This document shows, piece by piece, positions 28,422-37,885 of a stretch of 64,000 nucleotides of DNA. The stretch covers positions 1,364,001 through 1,428,000 of the forward strand of contig NZ_CP082269.1 in the NCBI RefSeq assembly GCF_019880405.1, written 5' to 3'. Position 1 is the first letter of the stretch, and every line of letters begins with the position of its first letter. The translations under genes were made by a program, and so were the position numbers. The notes below the pieces were generated by a model. That model made no database searches. It had not been told where the DNA came from and worked only from the letters and a program-made list of their open reading frames with translations. This DNA comes from Enterobacter sp. C2 (GTDB lineage: Bacteria; Pseudomonadota; Gammaproteobacteria; Enterobacterales; Enterobacteriaceae).

Positions 28422-28426
28422 ACTAG

Positions 28427-28454
28427 TTATGACTGGCACTTCTATAAAAAGTTC
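28427..28454 (-). promoter_or_regulatory. Sigma-E promoter of rybB
   Basis: Minus strand reads GAACTT, a 16-base spacer, TCATAA, then five bases to the RNA start. This fits the sigma-E consensus (GGAACTT N16 TCnAA) and the known control of rybB. Confidence 0.85.
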
Positions 28455-28498
28455 GCGTGATACCAGAAATTTTTTTGCGCAACCGCCTATCTTCAGAG

Positions 28499-30184
28499 TT
28501 ATCCGAGGCCGGGCCAGATGATGATGATCAGCGTCCCGGCCAGAGTTAGCAGCACGTTGGCGATGGCGTAGGTGCCCGCGTAGCCGAGCGCGGGAATGTT
28601 GCTCCGTGCGGTGTCGCTGATGATCTCCATCGCCGGGGCGCAGGTACGGGCCCCCATCATCGCGCCGAAGAGCAGAGCGCGGTTCATGCGCAGCACGTAC
28701 GCGCCGAACAGGAAGCAGATCACCACCGGCACCAGGCTCACCAGCAGCCCAGCCACCAGCATCTGTCCGCCTACCGCGCCCAGTCCGTGGCCGATGCCGC
28801 TCCCGGCGCTCAGGCCAACGCCTGCCATAAACACCATCAGGCCAAACTCCTTCACCATGTTCAGGGCCCCCTGCGGGATGTAGCCAAAGGTCGGGTGGTT
28901 GGCACGCAGGAAGCCGAGCATGATCCCGGCGAACAGCAGACCTGCCGCGTTGCCGATGCCAAAGCTAAACGAGCTGAACTGGAAGGTGATCATGCCGATC
29001 ATCAGGCCGACGATAAAGAAGGCGCAGAACGCCAGCAGATCGGTGACCTGGCTGTGAATCGAGATAAAGCCGATGCGGTCGGCGATGGTTTTCACCCGTC
29101 GCGCGTCGCCGCTGACCTGCAACACGTCGCCTTTGTTGAGCACGATGCTGTCGTCGATTGGCATCTCGATCTGGCTGCGGATCACCCGGTTTAAAAAGCA
29201 GCCGTGGTCGGTGAGCTTGAGCTGGGCGAGGCGGCGGCCCACCACGTTGTGGTTCTTCACCACGATCTCTTCGGTGACGATGCGCATGTCGAGCAGGTCG
29301 CGGTCAAACACCTCTTTGCCGTTACGGAAGCTAGGGTCGAGACGGGCATGGGCGTCAGGGTAGCCCACCAGCGAAATCTCATCTCCCATCTGTAAAACTG
29401 CATCGCCGTCCGGGGTGGCCAGAATGCCGTTGCGGCGAATACGCTCGATGTAGCATCCGGTCTGACGGTAGATACCCAGCTCACGCAGGTTTTTACCGTC
29501 GGCCCAGGCTACCAGCTCCGGCCCCACGCGGTAGGCGCGGATCACCGGAAGGTACACTTTGCGGTTAGCGTCGGTGTCGAGGCCGCGCTCGCGGGCAATC
29601 TGCTGGGCGCTGGTCTGTAGATCCTGATGCTGTAGCTTCGGCATATAGCGGGCGCCGAAGATCAGGCTAACCAGGCCAATAAGGTAGGTCAGGGCGTAGC
29701 CGAGGCTCAGGTTATCGAGAGCGGAACTTAGCTGGTCACCGGCCATCCCGGAGTGGCGCAGGGTATCGCCCGCGCCCACCAGCACCGGCGTAGAGGTCAT
29801 CGAGCCAGCCAGCATCCCGGCGGTGAGGCCGATATCCCAGCCAAACAGTTTGCCCAGCCCCAGCGCAATCAGCAGCGCGCTGCCGACCATCACCAGCGCC
29901 AGCATCAGGTAATTTTTGCCGTCGCGAAAGAAAATCGAAAAAAAGTTCGGCCCGGCTTCTACGCCGACGCAAAAAATAAACAGCATAAAGCCGAGATTCA
30001 GGGCGTCAGTGTTAATGGCGAAATGCTGCTGGCCTAATAATAGCGAAACCACTAAAACGCCAATGGAATTACCGAGTTGTACTGAACCTAACCGTAATTT
30101 TCCCAGGCACAGGCCTAACGCCAGCACCACAAATAATAACAGTATGTAATTCCCATTTAACAAATCTGCGACGTTTATATTCAC
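28499..30184 (-). CDS. ybjL: AspT/YbjL-family putative transporter
   Basis: Inner-membrane protein of 561 residues, the same length as E. coli YbjL. It has two hydrophobic halves of about five helices each (1-180 and 380-561), separated by two RCK_C regulatory domains (about 200-285 and 290-375), the layout of the aspartate:alanine exchanger family. YbjL has been linked to glutamate or succinate export in E. coli relatives; the physiological substrate is not settled. Divergent from ybjM with a 284-base AT-rich gap; rybB is read just downstream on the same strand. Confidence 0.94.
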   Translation of the reverse strand: MNINVADLLNGNYILLLFVVLALGLCLGKLRLGSVQLGNSIGVLVVSLLLGQQHFAINTDALNLGFMLFIFCVGVEAGPNFFSIFFRDGKNYLMLALVMVGSALLIALGLGKLFGWDIGLTAGMLAGSMTSTPVLVGAGDTLRHSGMAGDQLSSALDNLSLGYALTYLIGLVSLIFGARYMPKLQHQDLQTSAQQIARERGLDTDANRKVYLPVIRAYRVGPELVAWADGKNLRELGIYRQTGCYIERIRRNGILATPDGDAVLQMGDEISLVGYPDAHARLDPSFRNGKEVFDRDLLDMRIVTEEIVVKNHNVVGRRLAQLKLTDHGCFLNRVIRSQIEMPIDDSIVLNKGDVLQVSGDARRVKTIADRIGFISIHSQVTDLLAFCAFFIVGLMIGMITFQFSSFSFGIGNAAGLLFAGIMLGFLRANHPTFGYIPQGALNMVKEFGLMVFMAGVGLSAGSGIGHGLGAVGGQMLVAGLLVSLVPVVICFLFGAYVLRMNRALLFGAMMGARTCAPAMEIISDTARSNIPALGYAGTYAIANVLLTLAGTLIIIIWPGLG

Positions 30185-30468
30185 GGAGGCTAACTTCTTG
30201 TTTACTAGTAAGCTGTTGAAAGAAATAGTGATTTACGCTAATGTTTTCCTTAACTCAGCGGGCCTGAAGGTCGCGCTGCAGCAAAGCAAAACAATAATCG
30301 CAAAACAGATCAGGCCGGTAGTTTAATCGTATTGATAAACAACGGCTAGCTAAGAATCGTGCATTCGCGTGGGTGCTTTTTGGGCAAGGATTGCCACACT
30401 GCTTTATCAAACCGGACGTTCCTTTGGGGCGAAGAAATGTTCGATAGAGACGATGTCAGGAGGATTAT

Positions 30469-30840
30469 TTGAAGTCTAAACGTGGTTGGGCGGGCGCTTT
30501 TTGCTGCTTCCTGCTTTTTATTGTGGTCTACCTGTCACATATATTGAACGTGAGAGGGGCATTTCAGCAAGCTGGTCATCCTGAGCTGGGGCTGCTCTTT
30601 TTTATCATTCCCGGCGCGGTAGCTAGCTTTGTCTCGACAAAGCGTCGCGTGGTACTGCCGGTAGTCGGGGCGATGCTGGGGGCAACGGTCTGCTTTGTGC
30701 TGATGCTGTTCTTTATCACGCCGATACGTTCAGTCTGGCAGGAGATGGCGTGGCTGTTTAGCGCGGTATTCTGGTGCGCGCTCGGGGCGCTCTGCTATCT
30801 GTTTATTCGCAGCCTGTTGGGAAGACGGGGGCGCAGCTAG
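30469..30840 (+). CDS. ybjM: Inner-membrane protein YbjM
   Basis: 123 residues, four hydrophobic helices, matching E. coli YbjM (125) from the first residues (MKSKRGWAGAFCCFLL) to QEMAWLFSAVFWCALGALC. Function unknown. The start is a TTG at 30469 behind a strong AGGAGGA; no ATG lies in a position that fits the family N-terminus. Convergent with grxA, 15 bases between the stops. Confidence 0.88.
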   Translation: MKSKRGWAGAFCCFLLFIVVYLSHILNVRGAFQQAGHPELGLLFFIIPGAVASFVSTKRRVVLPVVGAMLGATVCFVLMLFFITPIRSVWQEMAWLFSAVFWCALGALCYLFIRSLLGRRGRS

Positions 30841-30855
30841 CGTCCCCCGGCGTGC

Positions 30856-31125
30856 TTACTGCTCGGCAAAGAGGCCCAGATGCGCTTTGGCATAGGCTTC
30901 AAAGTCGGTGCAGCCACCGATGTGCTTCTGATCGAGGAAGATCTGCGGCACGGTTTCTACCGGTTTGCCAACGGTCTTTTCCAGATCGGCTTTGGTGATC
31001 CCTTCCGCATGAATATCGACATAGCGATAGCTAAAATCGTCACGCTCGGTGCTCAGTTTATCTGCAAGTTCTTTTGCGCGTACGCAGTAGGGACAGCCGG
31101 GGCGTCCAAAGATTACAGCAAACAT
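30856..31125 (-). CDS. grxA: Glutaredoxin 1
   Basis: Glutaredoxin of 89 residues (85 in E. coli) with the dithiol CPYC at residues 11-14 and the glutathione-binding TVPQIF and GGCTDFEA segments. It reduces ribonucleotide reductase and other disulfides with glutathione, and could supply ArsC. In E. coli it is OxyR-regulated. Here the usual divergent partners ybjC and nfsA are missing and rimK follows instead. Confidence 0.96.
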   Translation of the reverse strand: MFAVIFGRPGCPYCVRAKELADKLSTERDDFSYRYVDIHAEGITKADLEKTVGKPVETVPQIFLDQKHIGGCTDFEAYAKAHLGLFAEQ

Positions 31126-31334
31126 ACTCTCTCCTTAACGTTAAACCAGACAGCGACCAGGGCTATGATGCCGATTACCTCCGGTAATAGAAAGAAGGTT
31201 TTACCTGTCGTTTCGATGCCAAAAGGCTATGTTTCGCCAAACCAGGGCGACGCGATAAATCCCGTTCATCCTGCGTCTCGCTGCGTGTATGATAGTGATG
31301 CGGCTGCGACACCGTTATTGTAGAGAGGTGCAGG

Positions 31335-32237
31335 GTGAAAATTGCCATATTGTCCCGGGATGGAACGCTCTATTCGTGTAAACGGCTGCGTGACGCGGCG
31401 GTAAAGCGGGGCCACACCCTCGAGATCCTCGATCCGCTCTCCTGTTATATGAACATCAGCCCGGCGGCCTCCTCGATCCACTACCAGGGCCGCCAGCTCC
31501 CCTATTTTGATGCGGTGATCCCGCGCATTGGATCGGCCATTACCTTCTACGGCACGGCGGCGCTGCGTCAGTTTGAAATGCTCGGCAGCTACCCCCTCAA
31601 CGAGTCCGTAGCCATCACCCGTGCCAGAGACAAGCTGCGCTCGCTGCAGCTGCTGGCGCGCCAGGGGATCGATCTGCCGGTCACCGGCATTGCCCACTCG
31701 CCGGATGACACCAGCGATCTTATCGACATGGTCGGCGGCGCGCCGCTGGTGGTCAAGCTAGTCGAGGGCACCCAGGGCATCGGCGTCGTGCTGGCGGAGA
31801 CGCGCCAGGCGGCAGAGAGCGTGATCGATGCCTTTCGCGGTCTCAATGCTCACATCCTGGTGCAGGAGTATATTAAAGAGGCGAAGGGGTGCGATATTCG
31901 CTGTCTCGTAGTAGGGGATGAGGTGGTGGCGGCTATCGAGCGGCGGGCGAAAGAGGGGGATTTCCGCTCCAACCTGCACCGCGGCGGCGTAGCAACGGAG
32001 GCCAACATCACCCTGCGCGAGCGGGAGATCGCCCTGCTGGCGGCGCGCACGCTGGGGCTGGAGGTAGCCGGGGTCGATATTCTACGTGCCGATCGCGGGC
32101 CGCTGGTGATGGAGGTGAACGCCTCGCCGGGCCTGGAGGGCATCGAGAAGGCCACGGGAGTGGATATCGCCGGGCGGATGATCGCCTGGATCGAGCAGCA
32201 GGCCACCCCCGGCTTTTGTCTGAAAACGGGCGGCTAG
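31335..32237 (+). CDS. rimK: Ribosomal protein S6 glutamate ligase RimK
   Basis: ATP-grasp ligase of 300 residues, identical in length to E. coli RimK. It adds glutamates to the C-terminus of ribosomal protein S6. Visible: [12 protein letters not shown] near residue 64, ATP-grasp lysine in [17 protein letters not shown] near 141, and the metal-binding [14 protein letters not shown] near 258. Start codon is GTG behind GAGAGG. Upstream nfsA, its usual neighbour, is absent. Confidence 0.97.
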   Translation: MKIAILSRDGTLYSCKRLRDAAVKRGHTLEILDPLSCYMNISPAASSIHYQGRQLPYFDAVIPRIGSAITFYGTAALRQFEMLGSYPLNESVAITRARDKLRSLQLLARQGIDLPVTGIAHSPDDTSDLIDMVGGAPLVVKLVEGTQGIGVVLAETRQAAESVIDAFRGLNAHILVQEYIKEAKGCDIRCLVVGDEVVAAIERRAKEGDFRSNLHRGGVATEANITLREREIALLAARTLGLEVAGVDILRADRGPLVMEVNASPGLEGIEKATGVDIAGRMIAWIEQQATPGFCLKTGG

Positions 32238-32324
32238 GCGCTTTTCCGGCAGTATAAATGGTATACAGGGCATTTTTTGCGTAAGCTATGCCCGCAAATT
32301 TTTTTACAGAGGTCACCCCCTATT

Positions 32325-32804
32325 ATGGATTCACTCGTCGTACCCAGTCTGGACACCTTGCGTCATTGGCTTGACGAGCTGGGCATTAGTTTTTATGAGT
32401 GTGACACCTGCCAGGCGCTACACCTGCCGCATATGCAAAACTTTGACGGCATCTACGACGCCAAAATCGATCTGGTTGATGATATTGTTCTCTTCTCAGC
32501 GATGGCAGAGGTCAAGCCCACGGCGCTGCTGGCGCTGGCGGCCGATCTCTCTGCAATTAACGCCAGCTCGCTGACGATCAAAGCCTTCCTCGATATTCAG
32601 GATGATAATCTGCCGAAGCTGGTAGTGTGCCAGTCGCTGTTCGCCGCCCCTGGCGTGAATCTAAAGCAGTTTGCCTGGTTTATGCGTCACAGCGAGGAGC
32701 AGGTCTCCATGGTGATCCTCGAAGCCTGCGCGCAGCAGCTGCTGTTTAATACCGAGGAAGACGAGGCCGCTGCCGGTGAAACGGTGCGCAATTTTCTTCA
32801 CTAA
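32325..32804 (+). CDS. ybjN: YbjN-type sensory transduction regulator
   Basis: 159 residues, matching E. coli YbjN (158). The start MDSLVVPSLDTLRHWL at 32325 matches the family; 16 in-frame residues before it do not. Contains the conserved blocks ECDTCQALHLPHMQNFDG and LPKLVVCQSLF. The fold resembles type III secretion chaperones; overexpression in E. coli affects motility, biofilm and stress genes, mechanism unknown. Confidence 0.94.
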   Translation: MDSLVVPSLDTLRHWLDELGISFYECDTCQALHLPHMQNFDGIYDAKIDLVDDIVLFSAMAEVKPTALLALAADLSAINASSLTIKAFLDIQDDNLPKLVVCQSLFAAPGVNLKQFAWFMRHSEEQVSMVILEACAQQLLFNTEEDEAAAGETVRNFLH

Positions 32805-33153
32805 AGCCTGACGTCATTAGCGCAGTCGCTGCCATAGCGGCTGCATTCTTCCCCGCTTTTATTCTGCATTTTCTGCCTCCCACCAGTTTTATTCACCGCC
32901 ATGATGGCGCTATCGGGCTATCGTATAGACAAATAGTGAATAAAAAATTGATAAAACCCGGTTTTTAACCTGACCTATAGCCTCTAACCCTGGCTACAGT
33001 TATTCTTGCGCTGCTTTAAAAAGCTTGCAGCGTCTGCCGGGTGGCGTCTCATACCCGATGCTGTGCAGAGTGATAAAGTATGCACGATTCTTGCATATCT
33101 TTAATGCGTACATTTAGTTCGTCTATTCACGAACTTTCCAGAAGGAATGAGAT
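32805..33153. other. potF upstream region
   Basis: 349 bases between ybjN and potF. It is AT-rich in the middle, has a short dyad CGCTGC / GCAGCG (33009-33032), and a sigma-54-like box near its end (separate entry). No open frame or repeat of note. Confidence 0.6.
33080..33095 (+). promoter_or_regulatory. Candidate sigma-54 promoter of potFGHI
   Basis: ATGCACG-ATTC-TTGCA matches the -24/-12 consensus except in the first two positions, and ends 58 bases before the potF start. In E. coli potFGHI is under nitrogen (NtrC/sigma-54) control, which supports the assignment. I find no clear NtrC dyad upstream. Confidence 0.6.
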
Positions 33154-34263
33154 ATGACCACCCTGAATAAAAAATGGTTGTCCGGTCTGGTAGCAGGCGC
33201 GCTGATGGCGGTCTCCGCCGGCACGCTGGCAGCCGAGCAGAAGACGCTGCACGTGTATAACTGGTCTGACTATATTGCCCCGGATACGGTGGCAAACTTT
33301 GAAAAAGAGACCGGTATTAAAGTTGTTTACGATGTGTTTGACTCCAACGAAGTGCTGGAAGGCAAACTCATGGCGGGCAGCACCGGCTTCGATCTGGTCG
33401 TCCCCTCCGCCAGCTTCCTGGAGCGCCAGCTGACCGCAGGCGTGTTCCAGCCGCTGGATAAGAGCAAGCTGCCGAACTGGAAAAACATGGATCCGGACGT
33501 GCTGAAGATGGTAGCCAAGCACGATCCCGAGAACAAATATGCGATGCCGTACCTGTGGGCAACCACCGGCATTGGCTATAACGTCGATAAGGTGAAGGCC
33601 GTACTGGGCGACGTGCCGGTGGACAGCTGGGATCTGGTTATGAAACCGGAGAACCTTGAGAAGCTGAAAAGCTGTGGCGTCTCCTTCCTCGATGCGCCGG
33701 AAGAGATCTTCGCCACCGTGCTGAACTATCTGGGTAAAGATCCCAACAGCAGCAAGGCAGATGACTATACCGGCGCGGCCACCGATCTGCTGCTGAAGCT
33801 GCGGCCAAATATCCGTTACTTCCACTCTTCCCAGTACATTAACGATCTGGCCAACGGCGATATCTGCGTGGCGATTGGCTGGGCAGGGGATGTCTGGCAG
33901 GCGGCGAACCGCGCGAAAGAGGCGAAAAACGGCGTTAACGTCTCCTATATCATTCCAAAAGAGGGGGCGCTGGCCTTCTTTGACGTCTTCGCCATGCCAA
34001 AAGATGCCAAAAACAAAGAGGAAGCCTATCAGTTCCTCAACTACCTGATGCGTCCGGACGTTATCGCCCACATCAGCGACCACGTCTTCTATGCTAACGG
34101 CAACAAGGCCTCCGTGCCGCTGATCAGCGCTGAAGTTCGCGATAACCCGGCGATTTTCCCACCGGCAGATGTCTTCGCCAAGCTCTTTACCCTGAAGGTG
34201 CAGGAGCCGAAAATCGATCGCGTGAGAACCCGCGCGTGGACCAAAGTGAAGAGCGGTAAATAA
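33154..34263 (+). CDS. potF: Putrescine-binding periplasmic protein PotF
   Basis: Periplasmic binding protein of 369 residues (370 in E. coli). Signal peptide of about 26 residues ends AGTLAAEQ. The mature start TLHVYNWSDYIAPDTV is the polyamine-binding family signature, with aromatic and acidic ligand residues such as WSDY. First gene of potFGHI. A stable hairpin follows the stop and probably protects its mRNA, raising PotF over the membrane subunits. Confidence 0.97.
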   Translation: MTTLNKKWLSGLVAGALMAVSAGTLAAEQKTLHVYNWSDYIAPDTVANFEKETGIKVVYDVFDSNEVLEGKLMAGSTGFDLVVPSASFLERQLTAGVFQPLDKSKLPNWKNMDPDVLKMVAKHDPENKYAMPYLWATTGIGYNVDKVKAVLGDVPVDSWDLVMKPENLEKLKSCGVSFLDAPEEIFATVLNYLGKDPNSSKADDYTGAATDLLLKLRPNIRYFHSSQYINDLANGDICVAIGWAGDVWQAANRAKEAKNGVNVSYIIPKEGALAFFDVFAMPKDAKNKEEAYQFLNYLMRPDVIAHISDHVFYANGNKASVPLISAEVRDNPAIFPPADVFAKLFTLKVQEPKIDRVRTRAWTKVKSGK

Positions 34264-34270
34264 GACCGTA

Positions 34271-34294
34271 TCCGGTGGCGTTCGCGCCACCGGA
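34271..34294. repeat. Intercistronic hairpin between potF and potG
   Basis: TCCGGTGGCG-TTCG-CGCCACCGGA, ten perfect pairs with TTCG loop, no T-tract. A processing/stabilising stem after a binding-protein gene, as often seen in ABC importer operons. Confidence 0.75.
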
Positions 34295-34352
34295 GATCAG
34301 GCACCGTTTTAGTGCATTTGCACCTGTTTATCTGTATGCCGGAGAGCACCCC

Positions 34353-35486
34353 GTGAATGACGCAACCCCCCGCCCACAGGCGAAACCTCGTAAGGCGCTG
34401 ACGCCGCTGCTGGAAATTCGTAACCTGACCAAATCGTTTGATGGTCAACACGCCGTGGATGACGTCAACCTGACTATCTACAAGGGTGAGATCTTTGCCC
34501 TGCTGGGCGCGTCCGGCTGTGGGAAATCGACCCTGCTGCGTATGCTGGCGGGCTTCGAGCAGCCCACCACCGGGCAGATTATGCTCGACGGCGTCGATCT
34601 GTCCCACGTGCCACCCTACCTGCGCCCCATCAATATGATGTTCCAGTCCTACGCGCTCTTCCCGCACATGACCGTAGAGCAGAACATCGCCTTCGGCCTG
34701 AAGCAGGACAAGCTGCCGAAGGCGGAGATAGCCAGCCGGGTCGCGGAGATGCTGGGCCTCGTGCACATGAGCGAGTTTGCTAAGCGCAAGCCGCACCAGC
34801 TCTCGGGCGGCCAGCGTCAGCGCGTGGCCCTGGCCCGCAGCCTGGCGAAGAGGCCGAAGCTGCTGCTGCTCGACGAGCCAATGGGCGCGCTGGACAAGAA
34901 GCTGCGCGACCGGATGCAGCTGGAAGTGGTCGATATTCTTGAGCGAGTTGGCGTGACCTGCGTGATGGTTACCCACGATCAGGAAGAGGCGATGACCATG
35001 GCCGGGCGTATCGCGATCATGAACCGAGGCAAGTTTGTGCAGATCGGCGAGCCGGAGGAGATTTACGAGCATCCGACCACCCGCTACAGCGCGGAATTTA
35101 TCGGCTCGGTGAACGTCTTTGAAGGCGTGCTGAAGGAGCGCCAGGAGGATGGTCTGGTGATTGACTCGCCGGGGCTGATGCATCCCTTGAAGGTCGATGC
35201 CGACGCGTCGGTGGTGGACAACGTACCGGTTTACGTGGCCCTGCGCCCGGAGAAGATCATGCTCTGCGACGAGCCACCTGCCGACGGCTTCAACTTTGCC
35301 GTAGGTGAAGTGGTGCATATTGCCTACCTGGGCGATCTCTCTATCTACCACGTTCGCCTGAAGAGCGGACAGATGATCAGCGCCCAGTTGCAGAACGAGC
35401 ATCGCTACCGCAAAGGCCAGCCGACGTGGGGCGACGAAGTCCGTCTCTGTTGGGATGCCGACAGCTGCGTTGTGCTAACGGTTTAA
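34353..35486 (+). CDS. potG: Putrescine ABC transporter ATPase PotG
   Basis: Nucleotide-binding subunit of 377 residues when started at the GTG at 34353 (behind GGAGAG), the E. coli length; 26 extra in-frame residues upstream have no family match. Walker A GASGCGKST near residue 54, Q-loop MFQSY, signature LSGGQRQR, Walker B LLLLDEP, and a C-terminal TOBE domain from about 300. Energises putrescine uptake. Confidence 0.97.
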   Translation: MNDATPRPQAKPRKALTPLLEIRNLTKSFDGQHAVDDVNLTIYKGEIFALLGASGCGKSTLLRMLAGFEQPTTGQIMLDGVDLSHVPPYLRPINMMFQSYALFPHMTVEQNIAFGLKQDKLPKAEIASRVAEMLGLVHMSEFAKRKPHQLSGGQRQRVALARSLAKRPKLLLLDEPMGALDKKLRDRMQLEVVDILERVGVTCVMVTHDQEEAMTMAGRIAIMNRGKFVQIGEPEEIYEHPTTRYSAEFIGSVNVFEGVLKERQEDGLVIDSPGLMHPLKVDADASVVDNVPVYVALRPEKIMLCDEPPADGFNFAVGEVVHIAYLGDLSIYHVRLKSGQMISAQLQNEHRYRKGQPTWGDEVRLCWDADSCVVLTV

Positions 35487-35495
35487 GGAGCGGTG

Positions 35496-36449
35496 ATGAG
35501 CACATTAGAACCCCCGGCCCGCGTAGAAAAAACGTCCCGCTTTACCCTCTGGCTGGCGCGGATGCAGATGAAGCACGGGCGCAAGCTGGTGATCGCGCTG
35601 CCCTACATCTGGCTGTCGCTGCTGTTTTTACTGCCGTTTCTGATCGTCTTTAAAATCAGCCTGGCCGAGATGGCGCGAGCGATCCCGCCCTATACCGATC
35701 TGATGGAGTGGGCCGATGGCCAGCTCTCGATCACCCTTAACCTGGGGAACTTCCTCCAGCTTACGGACGATCCGCTCTACGTTGAGGCCTATCTGCAGTC
35801 GTTGCAGGTGGCGGGCATCTCGACGATCTGCTGCTTGCTGCTGGGTTACCCGCTGGCCTGGGCGGTGGCGCACAGCAAGCCGTCGACGCGCAACATCCTG
35901 CTGCTGCTGGTGATCCTGCCGTCTTGGACCTCGTTCCTGATCCGCGTCTACGCCTGGATGGGAATTTTAAAAAACAACGGCGTGCTGAATAACGTCCTGC
36001 TCTGGCTGGGGGTCATCGATCAGCCGCTCACCATTCTGCACACCAACCTCGCGGTCTATATCGGCATCGTTTACGCCTATCTGCCGTTTATGGTGCTGCC
36101 GATCTATACCGCCCTGACGCGCATCGACTACTCGCTGGTGGAAGCCTCGCTGGATCTCGGTGCCCGCCCGCTGAAGACCTTCTTTAGCGTGATCGTGCCC
36201 CTGACTAAAGGCGGGATTATTGCGGGCTCGATGCTGGTGTTTATCCCGGCGGTGGGGGAGTTCGTGATCCCGGAGCTGCTCGGCGGCCCGGATAGCATCA
36301 TGATTGGCCGCGTGCTGTGGCAGGAGTTCTTTAACAACCGTGACTGGCCGGTGGCCTCGGCGGTCGCCATTATCATGCTGCTGCTGCTGATTGTGCCGAT
36401 CATGTGGTTCCATAAACATCAGAGCAAAGCGACGGGAGACCACGCATGA
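35496..36449 (+). CDS. potH: Putrescine ABC transporter permease PotH
   Basis: Permease of 317 residues, E. coli length with the ATG at 35496 (a GTG one codon earlier is also possible). About six helices and the EAA loop LVEASLDLGARPLKTF near residue 215. AAGGAG ribosome site overlaps the potG stop. Overlaps potI by four bases (ATGA). Confidence 0.97.
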   Translation: MSTLEPPARVEKTSRFTLWLARMQMKHGRKLVIALPYIWLSLLFLLPFLIVFKISLAEMARAIPPYTDLMEWADGQLSITLNLGNFLQLTDDPLYVEAYLQSLQVAGISTICCLLLGYPLAWAVAHSKPSTRNILLLLVILPSWTSFLIRVYAWMGILKNNGVLNNVLLWLGVIDQPLTILHTNLAVYIGIVYAYLPFMVLPIYTALTRIDYSLVEASLDLGARPLKTFFSVIVPLTKGGIIAGSMLVFIPAVGEFVIPELLGGPDSIMIGRVLWQEFFNNRDWPVASAVAIIMLLLLIVPIMWFHKHQSKATGDHA

Positions 36450-37291
36450 ACAATTTACCGGTAGTGCGCTCCCCGTGGCGGATCCTGATCCTGGTTCTCG
36501 GGTTTACCTTCCTCTACGCGCCAATGCTGATGCTGGTGGTCTACTCCTTTAACAGCTCGAAGCTGGTGACGGTGTGGGCCGGGTGGTCTACCCGCTGGTA
36601 TCGTGAGCTGTTCCATGATGATGCGATGATGAGCGCGGTAGGGTTGAGCCTGACCATTGCCGCCTGCGCGGCAACGATGGCGGTGATCCTCGGGACCATC
36701 GCCGCCGTAGTGATGGTGCGCTTCGGACGCTTTCGCGGTGCGAACGGCTTTGCCTTTATGATCACCGCCCCGCTGGTGATGCCCGACGTGATCACCGGCC
36801 TGTCACTACTGCTGCTGTTTGTCGCCCTGGCCCACGCCATTGGCTGGCCTGCAGATCGCGGGATGCTCACCATCTGGCTGGCGCATGTGACCTTCTGTAC
36901 CGCCTACGTGGCGGTGGTGATCTCCTCCCGCCTGCGCGAGCTGGATCGCTCCATTGAGGAGGCGGCGATGGATCTCGGTGCCACCCCGGTGAAGGTCTTC
37001 TTTATCATCACCCTGCCGATGATCATGCCCGCGGTGATCTCCGGCTGGCTGCTGGCCTTTACCCTGTCGCTGGACGATCTGGTGATCGCCAGCTTCGTCT
37101 CCGGGCCGGGGGCCACAACGTTGCCGATGCTGGTCTTCTCCAGCGTACGCATGGGGGTAAACCCAGAGATCAACGCCCTGGCGTCAATTATCCTCGGCGT
37201 GGTGGGTATTGTTGGTTTTATCGCCTGGCTGTTGATGTCGCGTGCAGAAAAGCAGCGAACGCGCGATATCCAGCGTGCAAGGCAGGGCTGA
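36446..37291 (+). CDS. potI: Putrescine ABC transporter permease PotI
   Basis: Second permease, 281 residues as in E. coli. Six helices, EAA loop SIEEAAMDLGATPVKVF near residue 172. Start ATGA overlaps the potH stop, so translation is coupled. Pairs with PotH in the membrane. Confidence 0.97.
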   Translation: MNNLPVVRSPWRILILVLGFTFLYAPMLMLVVYSFNSSKLVTVWAGWSTRWYRELFHDDAMMSAVGLSLTIAACAATMAVILGTIAAVVMVRFGRFRGANGFAFMITAPLVMPDVITGLSLLLLFVALAHAIGWPADRGMLTIWLAHVTFCTAYVAVVISSRLRELDRSIEEAAMDLGATPVKVFFIITLPMIMPAVISGWLLAFTLSLDDLVIASFVSGPGATTLPMLVFSSVRMGVNPEINALASIILGVVGIVGFIAWLLMSRAEKQRTRDIQRARQG

Positions 37292-37369
37292 TCCCACTAC
37301 TATTTGCTGAGGTCATGGGTCACTGATGCCGCGCCGGTCGCGGCATCGTTTCGCAGGGAAGGCTACGCC

Positions 37370-37843
37370 GTGGGATTTTTCAATAAAACGCAGCAGGGTC
37401 ATGCGCGGCTAAACGTGCCAGCGCTGGTTCAGGTCGCGGCTATCGCTATTATTGCGATCCGCTGCCTCGACCTGCTGCTGCTGTTTAACCTGCTGGGGCT
37501 GCGCGGGACGATGGACTTTATCCACCGCAGCGCCCAGACATGGAACCTGACGCTGATTTTTCTCGGTAGCCTGCTGCTGCTGTTCCTCGAATTTCTCTGC
37601 GCCTTCTCGGTCATTAAAGGCCGCAACTGGGCGCGCTGGCTCTATCTCCTGACCCAGATAGTGGCCGCAGGCTACCTGTGGGCGGCCTCGCTGGGTTACG
37701 GCTATCCGGAGCTGTTCAGCATTGCCGGTGGCTCGAAGCGGGAAATTTTCCGCTCGCTGGTAATGCAAAAGCTGCCGGATATGCTGGTGCTTGGCCTGCT
37801 GTTTATCCCATCCCCCTGCAGACGCTTTTTCCGCTTCCAGTAA
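37370..37843 (+). CDS. ybjO: Inner-membrane protein YbjO
   Basis: About 157 residues with four hydrophobic helices, matching E. coli YbjO (162) from HARLNVPALVQVAA to the RRFFRFQ end. Function unknown. The start is uncertain: I chose GTG 37370 (MGFFNKTQ..., behind AGGGAAGG) since E. coli has LGFFKKT at this point; the frame stays open upstream to a TTG at 37304. Confidence 0.85.
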   Translation: MGFFNKTQQGHARLNVPALVQVAAIAIIAIRCLDLLLLFNLLGLRGTMDFIHRSAQTWNLTLIFLGSLLLLFLEFLCAFSVIKGRNWARWLYLLTQIVAAGYLWAASLGYGYPELFSIAGGSKREIFRSLVMQKLPDMLVLGLLFIPSPCRRFFRFQ

Positions 37844-37885
37844 CGGTGGTACAATCCCCGCCCCGCAAAAAAGAAGGTTTCTATC

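Noticed and set aside
33127-34290. Open frame of 387 codons antisense to potF
   Set aside because: High-GC shadow of potF; composition rich in H, R, Q and V without domain features, while potF is a clear family member.
34089-35402. Open frame of 437 codons antisense to potG
   Set aside because: Shadow frame of a conserved ATPase gene; no ribosome site and no recognisable motif.
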